A stretch of 40,710 nt of DNA. Origin: Cytophagales bacterium (GTDB lineage: Bacteria; Bacteroidota; Bacteroidia; Cytophagales; UBA9547). The DNA lies in the NCBI GenBank assembly GCA_013297755.1, contig JAAFIH010000035.1, forward strand, positions 1-40,710, written 5' to 3'. How positions within the stretch are numbered: position 1 is the stretch's first letter; every line of letters starts with the position of its first letter. This document shows positions 24,333-33,269 of this stretch, in pieces. The position numbers and the translations under genes were made by a program. The notes under the pieces are model-generated. The model was not told the DNA's origin. It worked only from the letters and a program-made list of their open reading frames with translations, and did no database searches.

Positions 24333-25394
24333 TTAAACTCTACTTTCGTATTGGTCTGAGTAATATTTTTGATAATTACCAGATGTTACATTTTCAAGCC
24401 AATTTTTATTTTGCAAATACCAATCTATGGTCAGTGAAATACCTTCCTCAAACTGCAACGAAGGTTCAAAACCTAACTCTTTCATTATTTTTGAGGCATC
24501 AATGGCATATCTCAAGTCGTGGCCTGCACGGTCTTTTACGTAAGAAATCAACTTTTCTGATTCGCCAATTTTTCTGCCAAGTTTTTTGTCCATAGTGCTA
24601 CACATAACTTTGATTAAGTCTATGTTTTTCCATTCATTAAATCCACCAATGTTATAAGTATCGCCAATTTTTCCTTTATGATACACCAAATCTATAGCTC
24701 TGGCATGATCTACAACATAGAGCCAATCACGCACATTTTCGCCTTTTCCATATACAGGTAGTGCTTTATTTTGCTGGATATTATTCAAAAATAGAGGGAT
24801 TAATTTTTCGGGAAATTGATTAGGGCCGTAATTATTTGAACAATTTGATAAAACAATAGGCAACTTATAAGTATTATGATAGGCTCTCACAAAATGATCG
24901 GAACTTGCCTTAGAGGCCGAGTATGGCGATTGTGGATCATAAGAGGTTGTTTCTAGAAAAAACTCGTTATCATTATGCAACGAACCATATACTTCATCTG
25001 TCGAAACATGATAAAACAATTTCCCCTCCATATTTGAGTTCCAATATTTTTTAGCAGCATTCAATAATGTTACTGTTCCAACCACATTTGTAACCACAAA
25101 TTCTAAGGGATGTGTTATCGATCGATCTACATGACTTTCGGCAGCTAAGTGTATCACTGAATCAAATCCATGTTTTTCAAACAAACTATCCATCAAAACA
25201 GCATCTGTAATATCAGCTTTGATAAAAGTATAGTTAGGCATATTTTCTATATCTCGCAAATTTTCTAAATTACCAGCATAAGTAAGTTTATCGAGATTAA
25301 ATATTTGATAATTAGGATATTTATTTACAAACAATCGAACTACATGCGAACCTATAAAACCTGCACCTCCAGTTATTAATATGCGTTTTGACAT
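24333..25394 (-). CDS. rfbB: dTDP-glucose 4,6-dehydratase
   Basis: 353-residue extended short-chain dehydrogenase. GGAGFIGSH (9-17) binds NAD, VSTDEVYG holds the Thr-Asp-Glu catalytic group, and YSASKASSD is the Y-x-x-x-K pair; NNYGPNQFPEKLIP and RDWLYVVDHARAI are typical of RmlB. It converts dTDP-glucose to dTDP-4-keto-6-deoxyglucose for rhamnose and other deoxysugars of surface polysaccharides. The other rml genes are absent here, which is unusual, so it is either an isolated copy or the pathway is dispersed. It is cytosolic, starts at ATG and stands alone between gldH and tag. Confidence 0.93.
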   Translation of the reverse strand: MSKRILITGGAGFIGSHVVRLFVNKYPNYQIFNLDKLTYAGNLENLRDIENMPNYTFIKADITDAVLMDSLFEKHGFDSVIHLAAESHVDRSITHPLEFVVTNVVGTVTLLNAAKKYWNSNMEGKLFYHVSTDEVYGSLHNDNEFFLETTSYDPQSPYSASKASSDHFVRAYHNTYKLPIVLSNCSNNYGPNQFPEKLIPLFLNNIQQNKALPVYGKGENVRDWLYVVDHARAIDLVYHKGKIGDTYNIGGFNEWKNIDLIKVMCSTMDKKLGRKIGESEKLISYVKDRAGHDLRYAIDASKIMKELGFEPSLQFEEGISLTIDWYLQNKNWLENVTSGNYQKYYSDQYESRV

Positions 25395-25496
25395 CGTTTA
25401 AATATTTTTATTTCAAATGTAATAATAATTTTTAAAACCAAACCTTTAATTTTTTTAAAACGATTTTTTTAGTAATAAAATTATTTTTTTATAATA

Positions 25497-26075
25497 TTAT
25501 AAATGTGCTAAAAAACATTTTTTTTCATGATCGCTTACCATACCTACTGCTTGCATAAAGGCATAGCAAATGGTAGAACCTACAAACTTAAAGCCCCTTT
25601 TGAGCAAATCTTTGCTCATGGCATCTGACTCTGGTGTACGTGTAGGGGCTTGTCTATAATTTTCCCAAGTATTAATGATAGGTTTATTGTTTACAAACTG
25701 CCATATATAAGTATCAAAACTTCCAAATTCTTTGACTATCTTTAAAAAGGCTTTTGCATTTAAAATAGCAGACTTTATTTTCAATTTATTTCTAATAATT
25801 CCAGCATTTTGCAACAATTCTTCAATTTTTATTTCATCATAATAAGCCATTTTATGTGCATCAAAGTTGTCATAAGCCATTCTATAATGCTCTCTTTTTT
25901 TGAGCACAGTTATCCAACTCAAACCAGCTTGGGCGCCTTCCAAAATCAACATTTCAAACAAATATTGGTCGTCATGCACTGGCTGCCCCCATTCGTTGTC
26001 GTGGTATTCTTTATAAATTTGACTACTTTCGCACCAGCCACAGCGATGTTTTGATTCATTTTCAATATCTTTCAT
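25497..26075 (-). CDS. tag: DNA-3-methyladenine glycosylase I
   Basis: Base-excision repair enzyme that removes 3-methyladenine. RCGWC near residues 11-15, YHDNEWG, and the late HEKKC provide the zinc snap (Cys, His, His, Cys) that defines Tag; LFEMLILEGAQAGLSW carries the catalytic glutamate and GFKFVGSTICYAFMQAVGMV is the conserved C-terminal segment. I chose the ATG at 26075 (192 residues, near the family norm); an in-frame TTG at 26102 would overlap the upstream gene and add nine residues. It starts 16 bp after the nitrilase-family gene, so the two are probably one transcript. Confidence 0.93.
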   Translation of the reverse strand: MKDIENESKHRCGWCESSQIYKEYHDNEWGQPVHDDQYLFEMLILEGAQAGLSWITVLKKREHYRMAYDNFDAHKMAYYDEIKIEELLQNAGIIRNKLKIKSAILNAKAFLKIVKEFGSFDTYIWQFVNNKPIINTWENYRQAPTRTPESDAMSKDLLKRGFKFVGSTICYAFMQAVGMVSDHEKKCFLAHL

Positions 26076-26091
26076 CGTAATATATTTTTTT

Positions 26092-26871
26092 TTATCTATC
26101 AATTTTATCTTTTAGAAATGGAAATATTTTTCGTTGATGTAGTAATAAATCAGCATTTAATGAAACCAAAAAAATATCATTTTTATTTTCAAAATTGATA
26201 TTCTTTTCTGGATCAAAAAAACAAATTGCACTATTTCCATTAAATTCTAATTCTTTATGATCTGTTCCAGTACGGTTTACTCCTATCACATAACAGGCGT
26301 TTTCAATGGCTCTAGCTTGCAATAAGCAATTCCAAGATGCAATTCTTGTTTGCGGCCAACTGGCAGTATAAAGTAATAAATCATATAAATATTCATTATT
26401 TTTTATATCATTTCTAGACGTTTCAGGAAAACGCAAATCATAGCAAATTTGTAAATTTATTTTCCATTTTTTATAATTAATTATTTTTATATTATTACCT
26501 TTTGTGTAGTGTTTATCTTCTTCATAAGTCGAAAATAGATGTATTTTATCATAGTGTTGAACCAAGCCATCAGGTGTAACAAACAAAAATCGATTATAAA
26601 AAACACCATTTTCTTGTATGGCAATACTGCCTGCAATGGCAGCTTGGCTTTGTTGAGCCATAAATTTCATCCATTTGGTGGTGTGTCCTTGTACTGGTTC
26701 TGCAACAACAGGTGTATTCATAGAAAACCCAGAATTAAACATTTCAGGCAAAACAATTATATCAACTTTTGATTTTACTTCCCTAATTTTTTCTTCTAGC
26801 ATGGCCAAATTTGCTATTTTATCTTCCCAATACAAAAAAGTTTGAATGATGGCCACCTCTAAATTGTTCAT
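26092..26871 (-). CDS. Nitrilase-superfamily amidohydrolase (omega-amidase/NIT2-like)
   Basis: 259 residues with the Glu-Lys-Cys triad of the nitrilase superfamily: Glu43 in LPEMFNSGF, Lys109 in YDKIHLF and Cys143 in LQICYDLRFPE. The pattern is close to YafV/omega-amidases, which hydrolyse alpha-ketoglutaramate and related omega-amides; the exact substrate is inferred. It is cytosolic with no signal peptide. It starts at ATG behind a good minus-strand promoter and is followed 16 bp later by tag. It is divergent from moaE. Confidence 0.85.
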   Translation of the reverse strand: MNNLEVAIIQTFLYWEDKIANLAMLEEKIREVKSKVDIIVLPEMFNSGFSMNTPVVAEPVQGHTTKWMKFMAQQSQAAIAGSIAIQENGVFYNRFLFVTPDGLVQHYDKIHLFSTYEEDKHYTKGNNIKIINYKKWKINLQICYDLRFPETSRNDIKNNEYLYDLLLYTASWPQTRIASWNCLLQARAIENACYVIGVNRTGTDHKELEFNGNSAICFFDPEKNINFENKNDIFLVSLNADLLLHQRKIFPFLKDKIDR

Positions 26872-26880
26872 TTTTTTTAC

Positions 26881-26888
26881 TAAATTTG
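26881..26888 (+). promoter_or_regulatory. -7 element upstream of moaE
   Basis: TAAATTTG matches TAnnTTTG and is 50 bp before the moaE ATG. It lies in the short divergent region shared with the nitrilase-family gene. No good -33 box. Confidence 0.35.
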
Positions 26889-26902
26889 TAAAATAATTTT
26901 AT

Positions 26903-26934
26903 CAAAAATACATATTTAAAAAATTTTGCACAAA
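26903..26934 (-). promoter_or_regulatory. Promoter of the nitrilase-family gene
   Basis: On the minus strand TTTG (26934-26931) is followed after 20 bp by TATTTTTG (26910-26903), matching the -33 and -7 elements. The ATG at 26871 is about 30 bp downstream. Confidence 0.55.
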
Positions 26935-26938
26935 ACTA

Positions 26939-27421
26939 ATGCAATATTTAACCTATCAACCTATTCAAATTGAACAATTACTTGCAATATCTCATCACAC
27001 CAGTTGTGGTGCTGTGGTATTATTTAGTGGCGATGTACGTAATAATAACGTAGGAAAACAAGTTGATTACTTAGAATTTGAAGCCTTTGATGAGTTAGCC
27101 AAAGCCCTGATTGCTGAAATATTGGATACAGCACAAAAAAAATGGAATCTCGAAATAGCACTTTGCCAACATCGTCTAGGTATAGTAAAAGTCTTAGAAT
27201 GTGCCGTTTGTGTAGTTACAAGTTCGCCCCATCGCAGCGAAGCTTATCAAGCCAATCAGTATATTATGGAACGTATCAAACATGAAGTGCCAATTTGGAA
27301 AAAAGAAGTTTATACTGATAAATCTTACCAATGGGGCAATAATTGTGGATGCCACCCTGAGGGATATTTTCCAGAAAATCATACCAAAAGTGTACCTCAG
27401 GCATTTCAAAATCTTAAATAA
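26939..27421 (+). CDS. moaE: Molybdopterin synthase catalytic subunit
   Basis: 160 residues. MoaE with MoaD inserts sulfur into precursor Z to form molybdopterin. Motifs are GAVVLFSGDVRNNNVGK (24-40, the conserved Arg in the active site), LEFEAFDELA, HRLG, SPHRSEAYQA and the lysine-bearing KHEVPIWKKE near the end of the core. A C-terminal extension after GCHPEGYF is common in Bacteroidota. The stop overlaps the start of mobA by one base (TAATG), so they are translationally coupled. No other moa or moe gene is in the window. Confidence 0.93.
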   Translation: MQYLTYQPIQIEQLLAISHHTSCGAVVLFSGDVRNNNVGKQVDYLEFEAFDELAKALIAEILDTAQKKWNLEIALCQHRLGIVKVLECAVCVVTSSPHRSEAYQANQYIMERIKHEVPIWKKEVYTDKSYQWGNNCGCHPEGYFPENHTKSVPQAFQNLK

Positions 27422-27975
27422 TGTCGATAACAGGACTTGTATTGTGTGGTGGCCAAAGTAGCAGAATGGGTACAGATAAAGGACTTATGATGTTTAGAAA
27501 TAAATCATGGTGTTCTATCATTTTTGATAAACTTTCTTACTTTTGTACTCCTGTATATGTATCTATAAATAGCAAACAATTAGATAGCTATACTACTATT
27601 TTTAATACAAATCAATTCATTGTAGATACCATTACCAATGCTGGACCTATGGCAGGTTTAGTAAGTTTATCAAGCAAAATAAAAACTTCAAGTGTTCTTG
27701 TTATGCCTTGTGATATGATTGATTTTGACCTAAAATACTTAGAATTACTTGTTTCTTTGGCCAAAAATAATCCAAATTACGATTGTTTTGCATTTAAGGA
27801 AAATTCATTTTTGCAACCATTTCCAAGTATTATCACAAGTAATATTATTGCTAACATGAATAATCCAAATACTGGTTTATCACATTTTTTAAATTCTAAT
27901 AAATTACTAACAATTCCTTTAGAAAATACTAAAACTGTTTTTAAAAATTATAATACTATGTTGGATATAGGATAA
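27421..27975 (+). CDS. mobA: Molybdenum cofactor guanylyltransferase
   Basis: 184 residues. MobA attaches GMP from GTP to molybdopterin. The nucleotide loop LCGGQSSRMGTDKGL (8-22) is complete, NAGPMAGLVS and VMPCDMIDFD (the metal-binding Asp-containing segment) follow. It overlaps moaE by one base. The C-terminal part is short but in the normal range for the family. It converges with ispE with a one-base gap and no obvious terminator. Confidence 0.92.
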   Translation: MSITGLVLCGGQSSRMGTDKGLMMFRNKSWCSIIFDKLSYFCTPVYVSINSKQLDSYTTIFNTNQFIVDTITNAGPMAGLVSLSSKIKTSSVLVMPCDMIDFDLKYLELLVSLAKNNPNYDCFAFKENSFLQPFPSIITSNIIANMNNPNTGLSHFLNSNKLLTIPLENTKTVFKNYNTMLDIG

Positions 27976-27976
27976 A

Positions 27977-28780
27977 TTAAAACACAGTAATATTACTTTT
28001 ATATTCAGAAAATATAGGTTTAGCAATAGATTTTTCAAAAATACCAAACACAGCAGATCCTGATCCGCTCATGGCAGCATATACTGCCCCTGAATCATAC
28101 ATTTTTTGTTTTATGTCTGCAATGATTGGAAAACGATAACAAACTGATTTTTCAAAATCGTTGAAAATGGTGGCTTTCCAAGTATTTATGGGTGCTGTTA
28201 TTGCCTGTTTTAGATCTGTTGCTGCTTTTCTTGGTTGCACTTGAGCATAAGCTGTAGCAGTATTTACATGTACATTTGGATATACTATAAGTGCTTCATA
28301 CCCAGATAGTTGTATAGAAATTGGACTAAAAATATCGCCTTTTTTGGTGGCATACATCGTTTGATTTTCAATAAAAAATGCACAATCACTGCCCAGTTTT
28401 CGGGCATAAATAGCAAGTTTTTCGTTTGATAATTGTAACGAAAATTTTGTGTTTAATAATTTTAGCATAAAAGCTGCATCAGACGAACCACCACCCAAAC
28501 CAGCTCCCATTGGTATGATTTTGTGCAAATGAATAGCAATACTGGGGATATCAAAGTCTTTTCTCAACTCTTGTAATGCCCTGATACACAAGTTGTTAGA
28601 TGATTCTCCCTCGATTGACAAACCAGTACTCACAAAGGTATCTGTATTGCTATCAACGATTTCTAAAGCATCGCTCCAACCAATAGGAACAAAACAAGTT
28701 TCTATATTATGATATCCATCGTTTCGTTTTTCGATAATATGTAGCCCAATATTTATTTTTGCATTTGGAAATATAACCAT
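27977..28780 (-). CDS. ispE: 4-diphosphocytidyl-2-C-methyl-D-erythritol kinase
   Basis: 267-residue GHMP kinase of the MEP isoprenoid pathway. NAKINIGLHI (6-15) holds the catalytic lysine; PMGAGLGGGSSDAA (90-103) is the ATP-binding glycine loop; LGSDCAFFI carries the catalytic Asp; SGSGSAVFG near the C-terminus is the third GHMP motif. It phosphorylates CDP-ME at the 2-hydroxyl in the cytosol. It starts 17 bp after the preceding methyltransferase, as the last gene of a minus-strand run from tdk. Confidence 0.95.
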   Translation of the reverse strand: MVIFPNAKINIGLHIIEKRNDGYHNIETCFVPIGWSDALEIVDSNTDTFVSTGLSIEGESSNNLCIRALQELRKDFDIPSIAIHLHKIIPMGAGLGGGSSDAAFMLKLLNTKFSLQLSNEKLAIYARKLGSDCAFFIENQTMYATKKGDIFSPISIQLSGYEALIVYPNVHVNTATAYAQVQPRKAATDLKQAITAPINTWKATIFNDFEKSVCYRFPIIADIKQKMYDSGAVYAAMSGSGSAVFGIFEKSIAKPIFSEYKSNITVF

Positions 28781-28797
28781 CTTTTTTTATATAAAAA

Positions 28798-29523
28798 TTA
28801 CTTTTTTTGGGCAATAATAATTAGTCTTTTTGAATTTTTTATGTCAAACGTATCTAGTTGATAACTACCAAAGATACGTATAATTTCTAAATCTACTTTT
28901 TTTAGTAAGTTTTCAAAATCATGTAGGTTTATGACTTGTACTTTTTCTGTAAAATGATAATCTTTTTTGTTGGCGTTAAATGTTATATTTTTAATGATGT
29001 AGCCATTTTCTACTTTTCTATTAATTTCAAATTTGATATCATCAATAATTTTAATTTCATTTGATATTAAATTTTCTATAATATTACTAGCATTAAAGAA
29101 ATCAATTACTAAAACACCATTTTCTGTCAAGGCATTTTCTACTGAAATAAGTGTTTTCAGATTATCACTTTTATCTTCAAAATAGCCAAAACTGGTAAAT
29201 AAATTCAATACAAAATCAAACTTTTGATGTACAATTTTATTTCTCATGTCATGTTCAAAAAAACTAAGACTTTCGTTTTCAAATTGTTTGGCATACAAAA
29301 TACTTTGAGGTGATAGGTCGCAGCCTTGGGTATCTAGCCCTTTGGAATTGAGATAAATGCTATGGCGACCTTTGCCGCAAGCCAAGTCCAAAAATTTGTC
29401 GTTTGATTTTGGCTTTAGATAATTTATTAAGTTATCAATAAAAAATTGAGCCTCACTATCATCTCTATTTTTGTATAAAATATGATAAAATGGCGAATCA
29501 AACCAAGTTTCAAACCAAGACAT
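28798..29523 (-). CDS. Class I SAM-dependent methyltransferase
   Basis: 241 residues. Motif I is LDLACGKGRHS (45-55), followed by GCDLSPQSI (acidic loop binding the ribose) and FDFVLNLFTSFGYFE (motif IV region). These place it in the Methyltransf_25/11 type; the small-molecule substrate is unknown. It starts at ATG, 28 bp after porZ, and precedes ispE by 17 bp, so it is likely co-transcribed. Confidence 0.85.
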   Translation of the reverse strand: MSWFETWFDSPFYHILYKNRDDSEAQFFIDNLINYLKPKSNDKFLDLACGKGRHSIYLNSKGLDTQGCDLSPQSILYAKQFENESLSFFEHDMRNKIVHQKFDFVLNLFTSFGYFEDKSDNLKTLISVENALTENGVLVIDFFNASNIIENLISNEIKIIDDIKFEINRKVENGYIIKNITFNANKKDYHFTEKVQVINLHDFENLLKKVDLEIIRIFGSYQLDTFDIKNSKRLIIIAQKK

Positions 29524-29551
29524 TATTTTCTTTAGTTAAGTAATATTTTAT

Positions 29552-31945
29552 TTATTCAGTTACAAATAATTTTCCAGATACTGCCACTTCTCCATCCTCT
29601 TTTGATGTGAGTACTACATATACACCAGGCGTAATTTTTTCGCCTTTTGTGCCACGTCCATTCCAAGTAGCCATGCCTCCATTGGCGGTTGTTTCATATA
29701 CCAATTGGCCTGCCATATCTATGATTTTGACTTTTGCATTGGTGCCAAGTTCGCTTATAGCTACTGTTCCTTCATAGCTTGTTTTCATAGGATTTGGGAA
29801 AATATGAATTTCCTCTGGTGCTGTTTCTAAGCCCTCAGTAGCATCTCCTCTATACGAAAACAAGCCCTGATCTGTGTTTATAAACACTTCTCCAGATTTT
29901 TTATTTACTTTTATGTCTTCTATCACGTTGGATATTAAAGGACTATTTTCTACATTAAAAAATAAAATTTGCCTCGATCCATCTTCGCTCATCAAGTATA
30001 AGCCATTGTCGGTGCCGATCCATTTTCTATTGGCGCCATCCACTTCTATACAACGAATGTATACATCAAATAATAAAGGGAAACCTTCAAATCTAGGTAC
30101 TTTGGCATCTGTTATTTTGGTAATAATTTTATTTTTTGTATCATAATTTGATAAAAAATTGCCATCATTACTAAACACTGTTACACCTTTGCCTGTTCCC
30201 ACCCAAATATTACCTTTTGTATCTTTTACCATACAGTTTACTCTTGGTGTTGGCAGGTTGCCTCTGCCAATACCACTAGTAAGATATATGCTTTTAAATG
30301 GAAAATTTTTATCATTAATCCCACCATCTTCATTAAATACAATAATGCCACTATTATTCAAAGTGGCCAGTTGAACCCACTTATTTTGGTATTCATCTAC
30401 AATTATTTTTACTGGATAGCGACAATTTATGTCTTCGTTTTTTAAAATTGTACCATCCATATCTTTTACAAAATCGCAAAATCTTATAAATTGGCAAGAC
30501 CTGTCTTGCTTCAATTTAAAAACGCAATCATTTTGCACTGGGGCACAAATCCAGGTTGCATCCTCGTCCTTACTATAATGTACGGCCACTGTTCTAGTGC
30601 CACTACCATCGTATTCGTATTGTTCGGGCATTCTACATTTTTCTGTTCTGTTGCTACTTACCAAAGTTAATTTTCGGCTGCCCTCGTTTGGTTTTTCAAA
30701 ATCTAATTCTTGGGTATAAATGCCATTATCAACAGAGGCATAATACATGAGTTTACGGTCTTTATCATAGCTAGCATCAGCATAATCGTGCATATTATTG
30801 ATATTATCACTATTGTAACCAGGAATATAATTATTCCAACTTCCATCTTTGAAAATACTAAAACCTTCATACTTATCCAATCCATCCATGTTTAAGTTAT
30901 ACCCTGACCCAAAAAGGAGCATGGCATTGTCAAAATTTAGGGTTTTGAATGACAAATCTGAATGTGGTGTGTTGGCAAAATATCGCTCTGATTGCTGATT
31001 ATTGAATCTGACTAAAGTGTTTTTTTTGTCAGAATGATATAAGATATTATTGTCAAATTCTAAGTCTGTAGGCTCAGATGTGAAATTTCCTCGTAAGGTA
31101 TCAAGTTTATTATTAGTATATTTTATTATTAAATTATTACTGATTATAAATAATTGGTTTTGAGAATTTATGATTTTAAAATCTGAAGTTGTCGTAGTTA
31201 TTATTTTCCAATTTCCGTTTTCGTTGCTATAAATTTTATTTTTTGTAGCAATCCAAAAAAAGTTATCTTTTTTTGCAATTCCTGTGGTTATAATTTGGGA
31301 GTTAGCATCTATTTTTACATTAGTCCAAGTATTAAAATCTAGTAAGTTTCTGTTTGTAAATTTCGATTTCAATAAACCTTGTGAAGTGGCCAAAAAAACC
31401 GAATCTGAATGACAAAAAACATCATTTACATTTATCAAACTGCCTTTATCACCAATATTGAGGTAGCTTTCTTTGATTTCATTTTTAATTAAATCAATCA
31501 AAACTCCACCAAAATCACAACCTAAAACTGCAAAATTTTTGATTAATGATATTTTATTTATTTTTTTTGAACCACTCCTATTCGATTTTTTTATATCCAA
31601 TATGGAAATAATATCCTTATCGTTTTTTAGCAAATCTACTGCTCCACTTTCGTAAACAATGACTAATGTTTTGAGGGCATCGTTGTAGGCTATATCTGTA
31701 ATGTTTAAGTCGCTAAGTCCATCTGTGATTGTAATATTTTTTACTTCATTAGTTGATTTATCTAAATAAAAAAGTCCTCCTTTGGTACCAACATATATTT
31801 TTGTAGGTGTAGTAGCAATACAAGAGGCATTTCTAAGGCTGGCATGTGTACGCCAAGTACCCAAAGGGATATTTGCTTTTTGTTGTGGATATACAATAAG
31901 TAATGAATTGAAAAAAAATAATAAAAAAAAAGTCTTTGTTTTCAT
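29552..31945 (-). CDS. porZ: Type IX secretion system component PorZ
   Basis: 797 residues with signal peptide KTKTFFLLFFFNSLLIVYPQ. The N-terminal two-thirds are beta-propeller repeats typical of PorZ: IPLGTWRTHASLRN, ITDGLSDLNITDIAYN, and later GNIWVGTGKGVTVFS and NRKWIGTDNGLYLMSEDG. The tail from about residue 715 (IHIFPNPMKTSYEGTV to SGKLFVTE) is a T9SS sorting-type domain. PorZ acts on the cell surface in the PorU-V-Q-Z attachment complex that processes T9SS cargo and links it to A-LPS. I chose ATG 31945, which gives a proper signal peptide; a TTG at 31960 would overlap tdk. It follows tdk by 4 bp, implying coupling. Confidence 0.88.
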   Translation of the reverse strand: MKTKTFFLLFFFNSLLIVYPQQKANIPLGTWRTHASLRNASCIATTPTKIYVGTKGGLFYLDKSTNEVKNITITDGLSDLNITDIAYNDALKTLVIVYESGAVDLLKNDKDIISILDIKKSNRSGSKKINKISLIKNFAVLGCDFGGVLIDLIKNEIKESYLNIGDKGSLINVNDVFCHSDSVFLATSQGLLKSKFTNRNLLDFNTWTNVKIDANSQIITTGIAKKDNFFWIATKNKIYSNENGNWKIITTTTSDFKIINSQNQLFIISNNLIIKYTNNKLDTLRGNFTSEPTDLEFDNNILYHSDKKNTLVRFNNQQSERYFANTPHSDLSFKTLNFDNAMLLFGSGYNLNMDGLDKYEGFSIFKDGSWNNYIPGYNSDNINNMHDYADASYDKDRKLMYYASVDNGIYTQELDFEKPNEGSRKLTLVSSNRTEKCRMPEQYEYDGSGTRTVAVHYSKDEDATWICAPVQNDCVFKLKQDRSCQFIRFCDFVKDMDGTILKNEDINCRYPVKIIVDEYQNKWVQLATLNNSGIIVFNEDGGINDKNFPFKSIYLTSGIGRGNLPTPRVNCMVKDTKGNIWVGTGKGVTVFSNDGNFLSNYDTKNKIITKITDAKVPRFEGFPLLFDVYIRCIEVDGANRKWIGTDNGLYLMSEDGSRQILFFNVENSPLISNVIEDIKVNKKSGEVFINTDQGLFSYRGDATEGLETAPEEIHIFPNPMKTSYEGTVAISELGTNAKVKIIDMAGQLVYETTANGGMATWNGRGTKGEKITPGVYVVLTSKEDGEVAVSGKLFVTE

Positions 31946-31949
31946 ACTA

Positions 31950-32513
31950 TTAAATATCAAAATATCTTCTATTCCTGGGTTGATATGCTTCGTTTTGTCC
32001 TAATAAAATATGATTTTGAGAAGGTATAATCCTTTTCGAGAACGAGGCTGGGAGACCAGAAACACTACATTTGGCATGCAATTTATGGATATAATCGGCC
32101 ACTGCCAATAATTGTGGCACAGACCCAAATGGCTGCCCCTTAAAATCCATGTCTAACCCTGAAAGTATTACTTTTTTGCCTTCGTTTGCCATTTGCACAC
32201 ATACCTCAACGATATTTTTATCAAAAAATTGTACTTCATCAATAGCAATTACTTTTTCTGTTTTTAGATACTTTAATATTTCATTTGCATCTGAAATGGC
32301 AATAGCTTTGATAGATTTTTTTTGGTGTGAGACTATTTCATGCGTTGCATAGCGTACATCAATGGCACTTTTAAAAACCCCAACTTCAATATTTAATTGT
32401 TTGCAAACCTCAATTCTTTGCAGTAAAGCCTCTGTTTTGCCCGAAAACATACCACCACAAATGACTTCTATCCAACCAAAATCTTGTTCCAATTTATTTT
32501 CAAAATCTATCAT
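31950..32513 (-). CDS. tdk: Thymidine kinase, zinc-ribbon cysteines largely lost
   Basis: 187 residues, type II thymidine kinase that phosphorylates thymidine for salvage. Walker A is GGMFSGKT (20-27), VIAIDEVQFF holds the Walker B/catalytic acid, and GLDMDFKGQPFG is the conserved segment leading to the lasso. In the usual enzyme two C-x-x-C pairs bind zinc. Here the first reads KCSVSG and the second YQPRNRRYF, so three of the four cysteines appear replaced. The remaining thymidine-binding segment is present. It is the first gene of the run tdk-porZ-methyltransferase-ispE. Confidence 0.9.
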   Translation of the reverse strand: MIDFENKLEQDFGWIEVICGGMFSGKTEALLQRIEVCKQLNIEVGVFKSAIDVRYATHEIVSHQKKSIKAIAISDANEILKYLKTEKVIAIDEVQFFDKNIVEVCVQMANEGKKVILSGLDMDFKGQPFGSVPQLLAVADYIHKLHAKCSVSGLPASFSKRIIPSQNHILLGQNEAYQPRNRRYFDI

Positions 32514-32527
32514 AGCATCTTATAAAC

Positions 32528-32559
32528 AAAAGACCCACAGAGGCACTGTGGGTCTTTTT
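32528..32559 (-). terminator. Rho-independent terminator of the lipoprotein gene
   Basis: AAAAGACCCACAG (32528-32540) pairs perfectly over 13 bp with CTGTGGGTCTTTT (32546-32558), loop AGGCA. On the minus strand it follows the stop of the 32579-33142 gene by 20 bp. It separates that gene from the tdk run and can work in both directions. Confidence 0.9.
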
Positions 32560-32578
32560 AATTCATTTATTGTTAGAA

Positions 32579-33142
32579 TTATAAACTTAACTCAGAAGTA
32601 AAGTACCAGCGATTGTCAATTTGCACGGCCACATATACAATATCTCGCTCTATACCTTCTTGCATGATAGGAATAATAACTTCTTTAAGTTCGATTGGTT
32701 CATAATTGCTTTTATTATAGTCAATAGATTCAATAATTGTTTTTTCGATTTTATTGAGGTCAATTCCTGATTTATCTATATATTTTACAATATTTTCAAA
32801 ATACACCACCTCTTCGTGTAAACTAAATCCAAATTCACGTTGAAAATATTTTTTCTTTTTTTTGTCGCCAATCAAATCCGAAAGTTTGTTTTCCTGTTCT
32901 GAAGTAAAACAGTAGCTAGCGTACAAGTTTTTGTCTTTTGTTTTGAGGCATTTTATTAATACAGAAGTGAGAGAATCTAAATTATCAGCACTTTTTAATT
33001 CTAGAGAGGTGGGTGTAGTACTAGAAGCAGTTTCTGTAGCTTCAATTTCGGTATTTTGGGTTTCGGTTGTTTCTTTTTTGGCACAACTCATCATGGCTAA
33101 TCCAAGTAGGATAGCAGTTGATAACGACAATATTTTAATCAT
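32579..33142 (-). CDS. Lipoprotein of unknown function
   Basis: 187 residues. A lipoprotein signal (IKILSLSTAILLGLAMMSC, lipobox MMSC with Cys20) is followed by a Thr/Glu-rich linker (about 21-50) and a small domain of mixed alpha/beta character (about 50-187) ending in DIVYVAVQIDNRWYF, which resembles the end of an NTF2-like or SnoaL-type fold, though I cannot confirm that. It is monocistronic, with a strong terminator after it. The start is ATG. Confidence 0.7.
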   Translation of the reverse strand: MIKILSLSTAILLGLAMMSCAKKETTETQNTEIEATETASSTTPTSLELKSADNLDSLTSVLIKCLKTKDKNLYASYCFTSEQENKLSDLIGDKKKKKYFQREFGFSLHEEVVYFENIVKYIDKSGIDLNKIEKTIIESIDYNKSNYEPIELKEVIIPIMQEGIERDIVYVAVQIDNRWYFTSELSL

Positions 33143-33269
33143 AATGAATATTAAGTTTTATTTTTTTTCAAATAAAACCAAAAAATTTATTTCTACCTAA
33201 TAAATATAGTATATTAACTTAAATTTTATGATTTTATCAAAAAAATATCAACCATTTTGAGGTTAAATT

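Noticed and set aside
24333-25394. Possibility of an O-antigen or rhamnose gene cluster
   Set aside because: Only rfbB is present; neighbours are gldH and tag, and no rmlA, rmlC, rmlD or glycosyltransferase is nearby.
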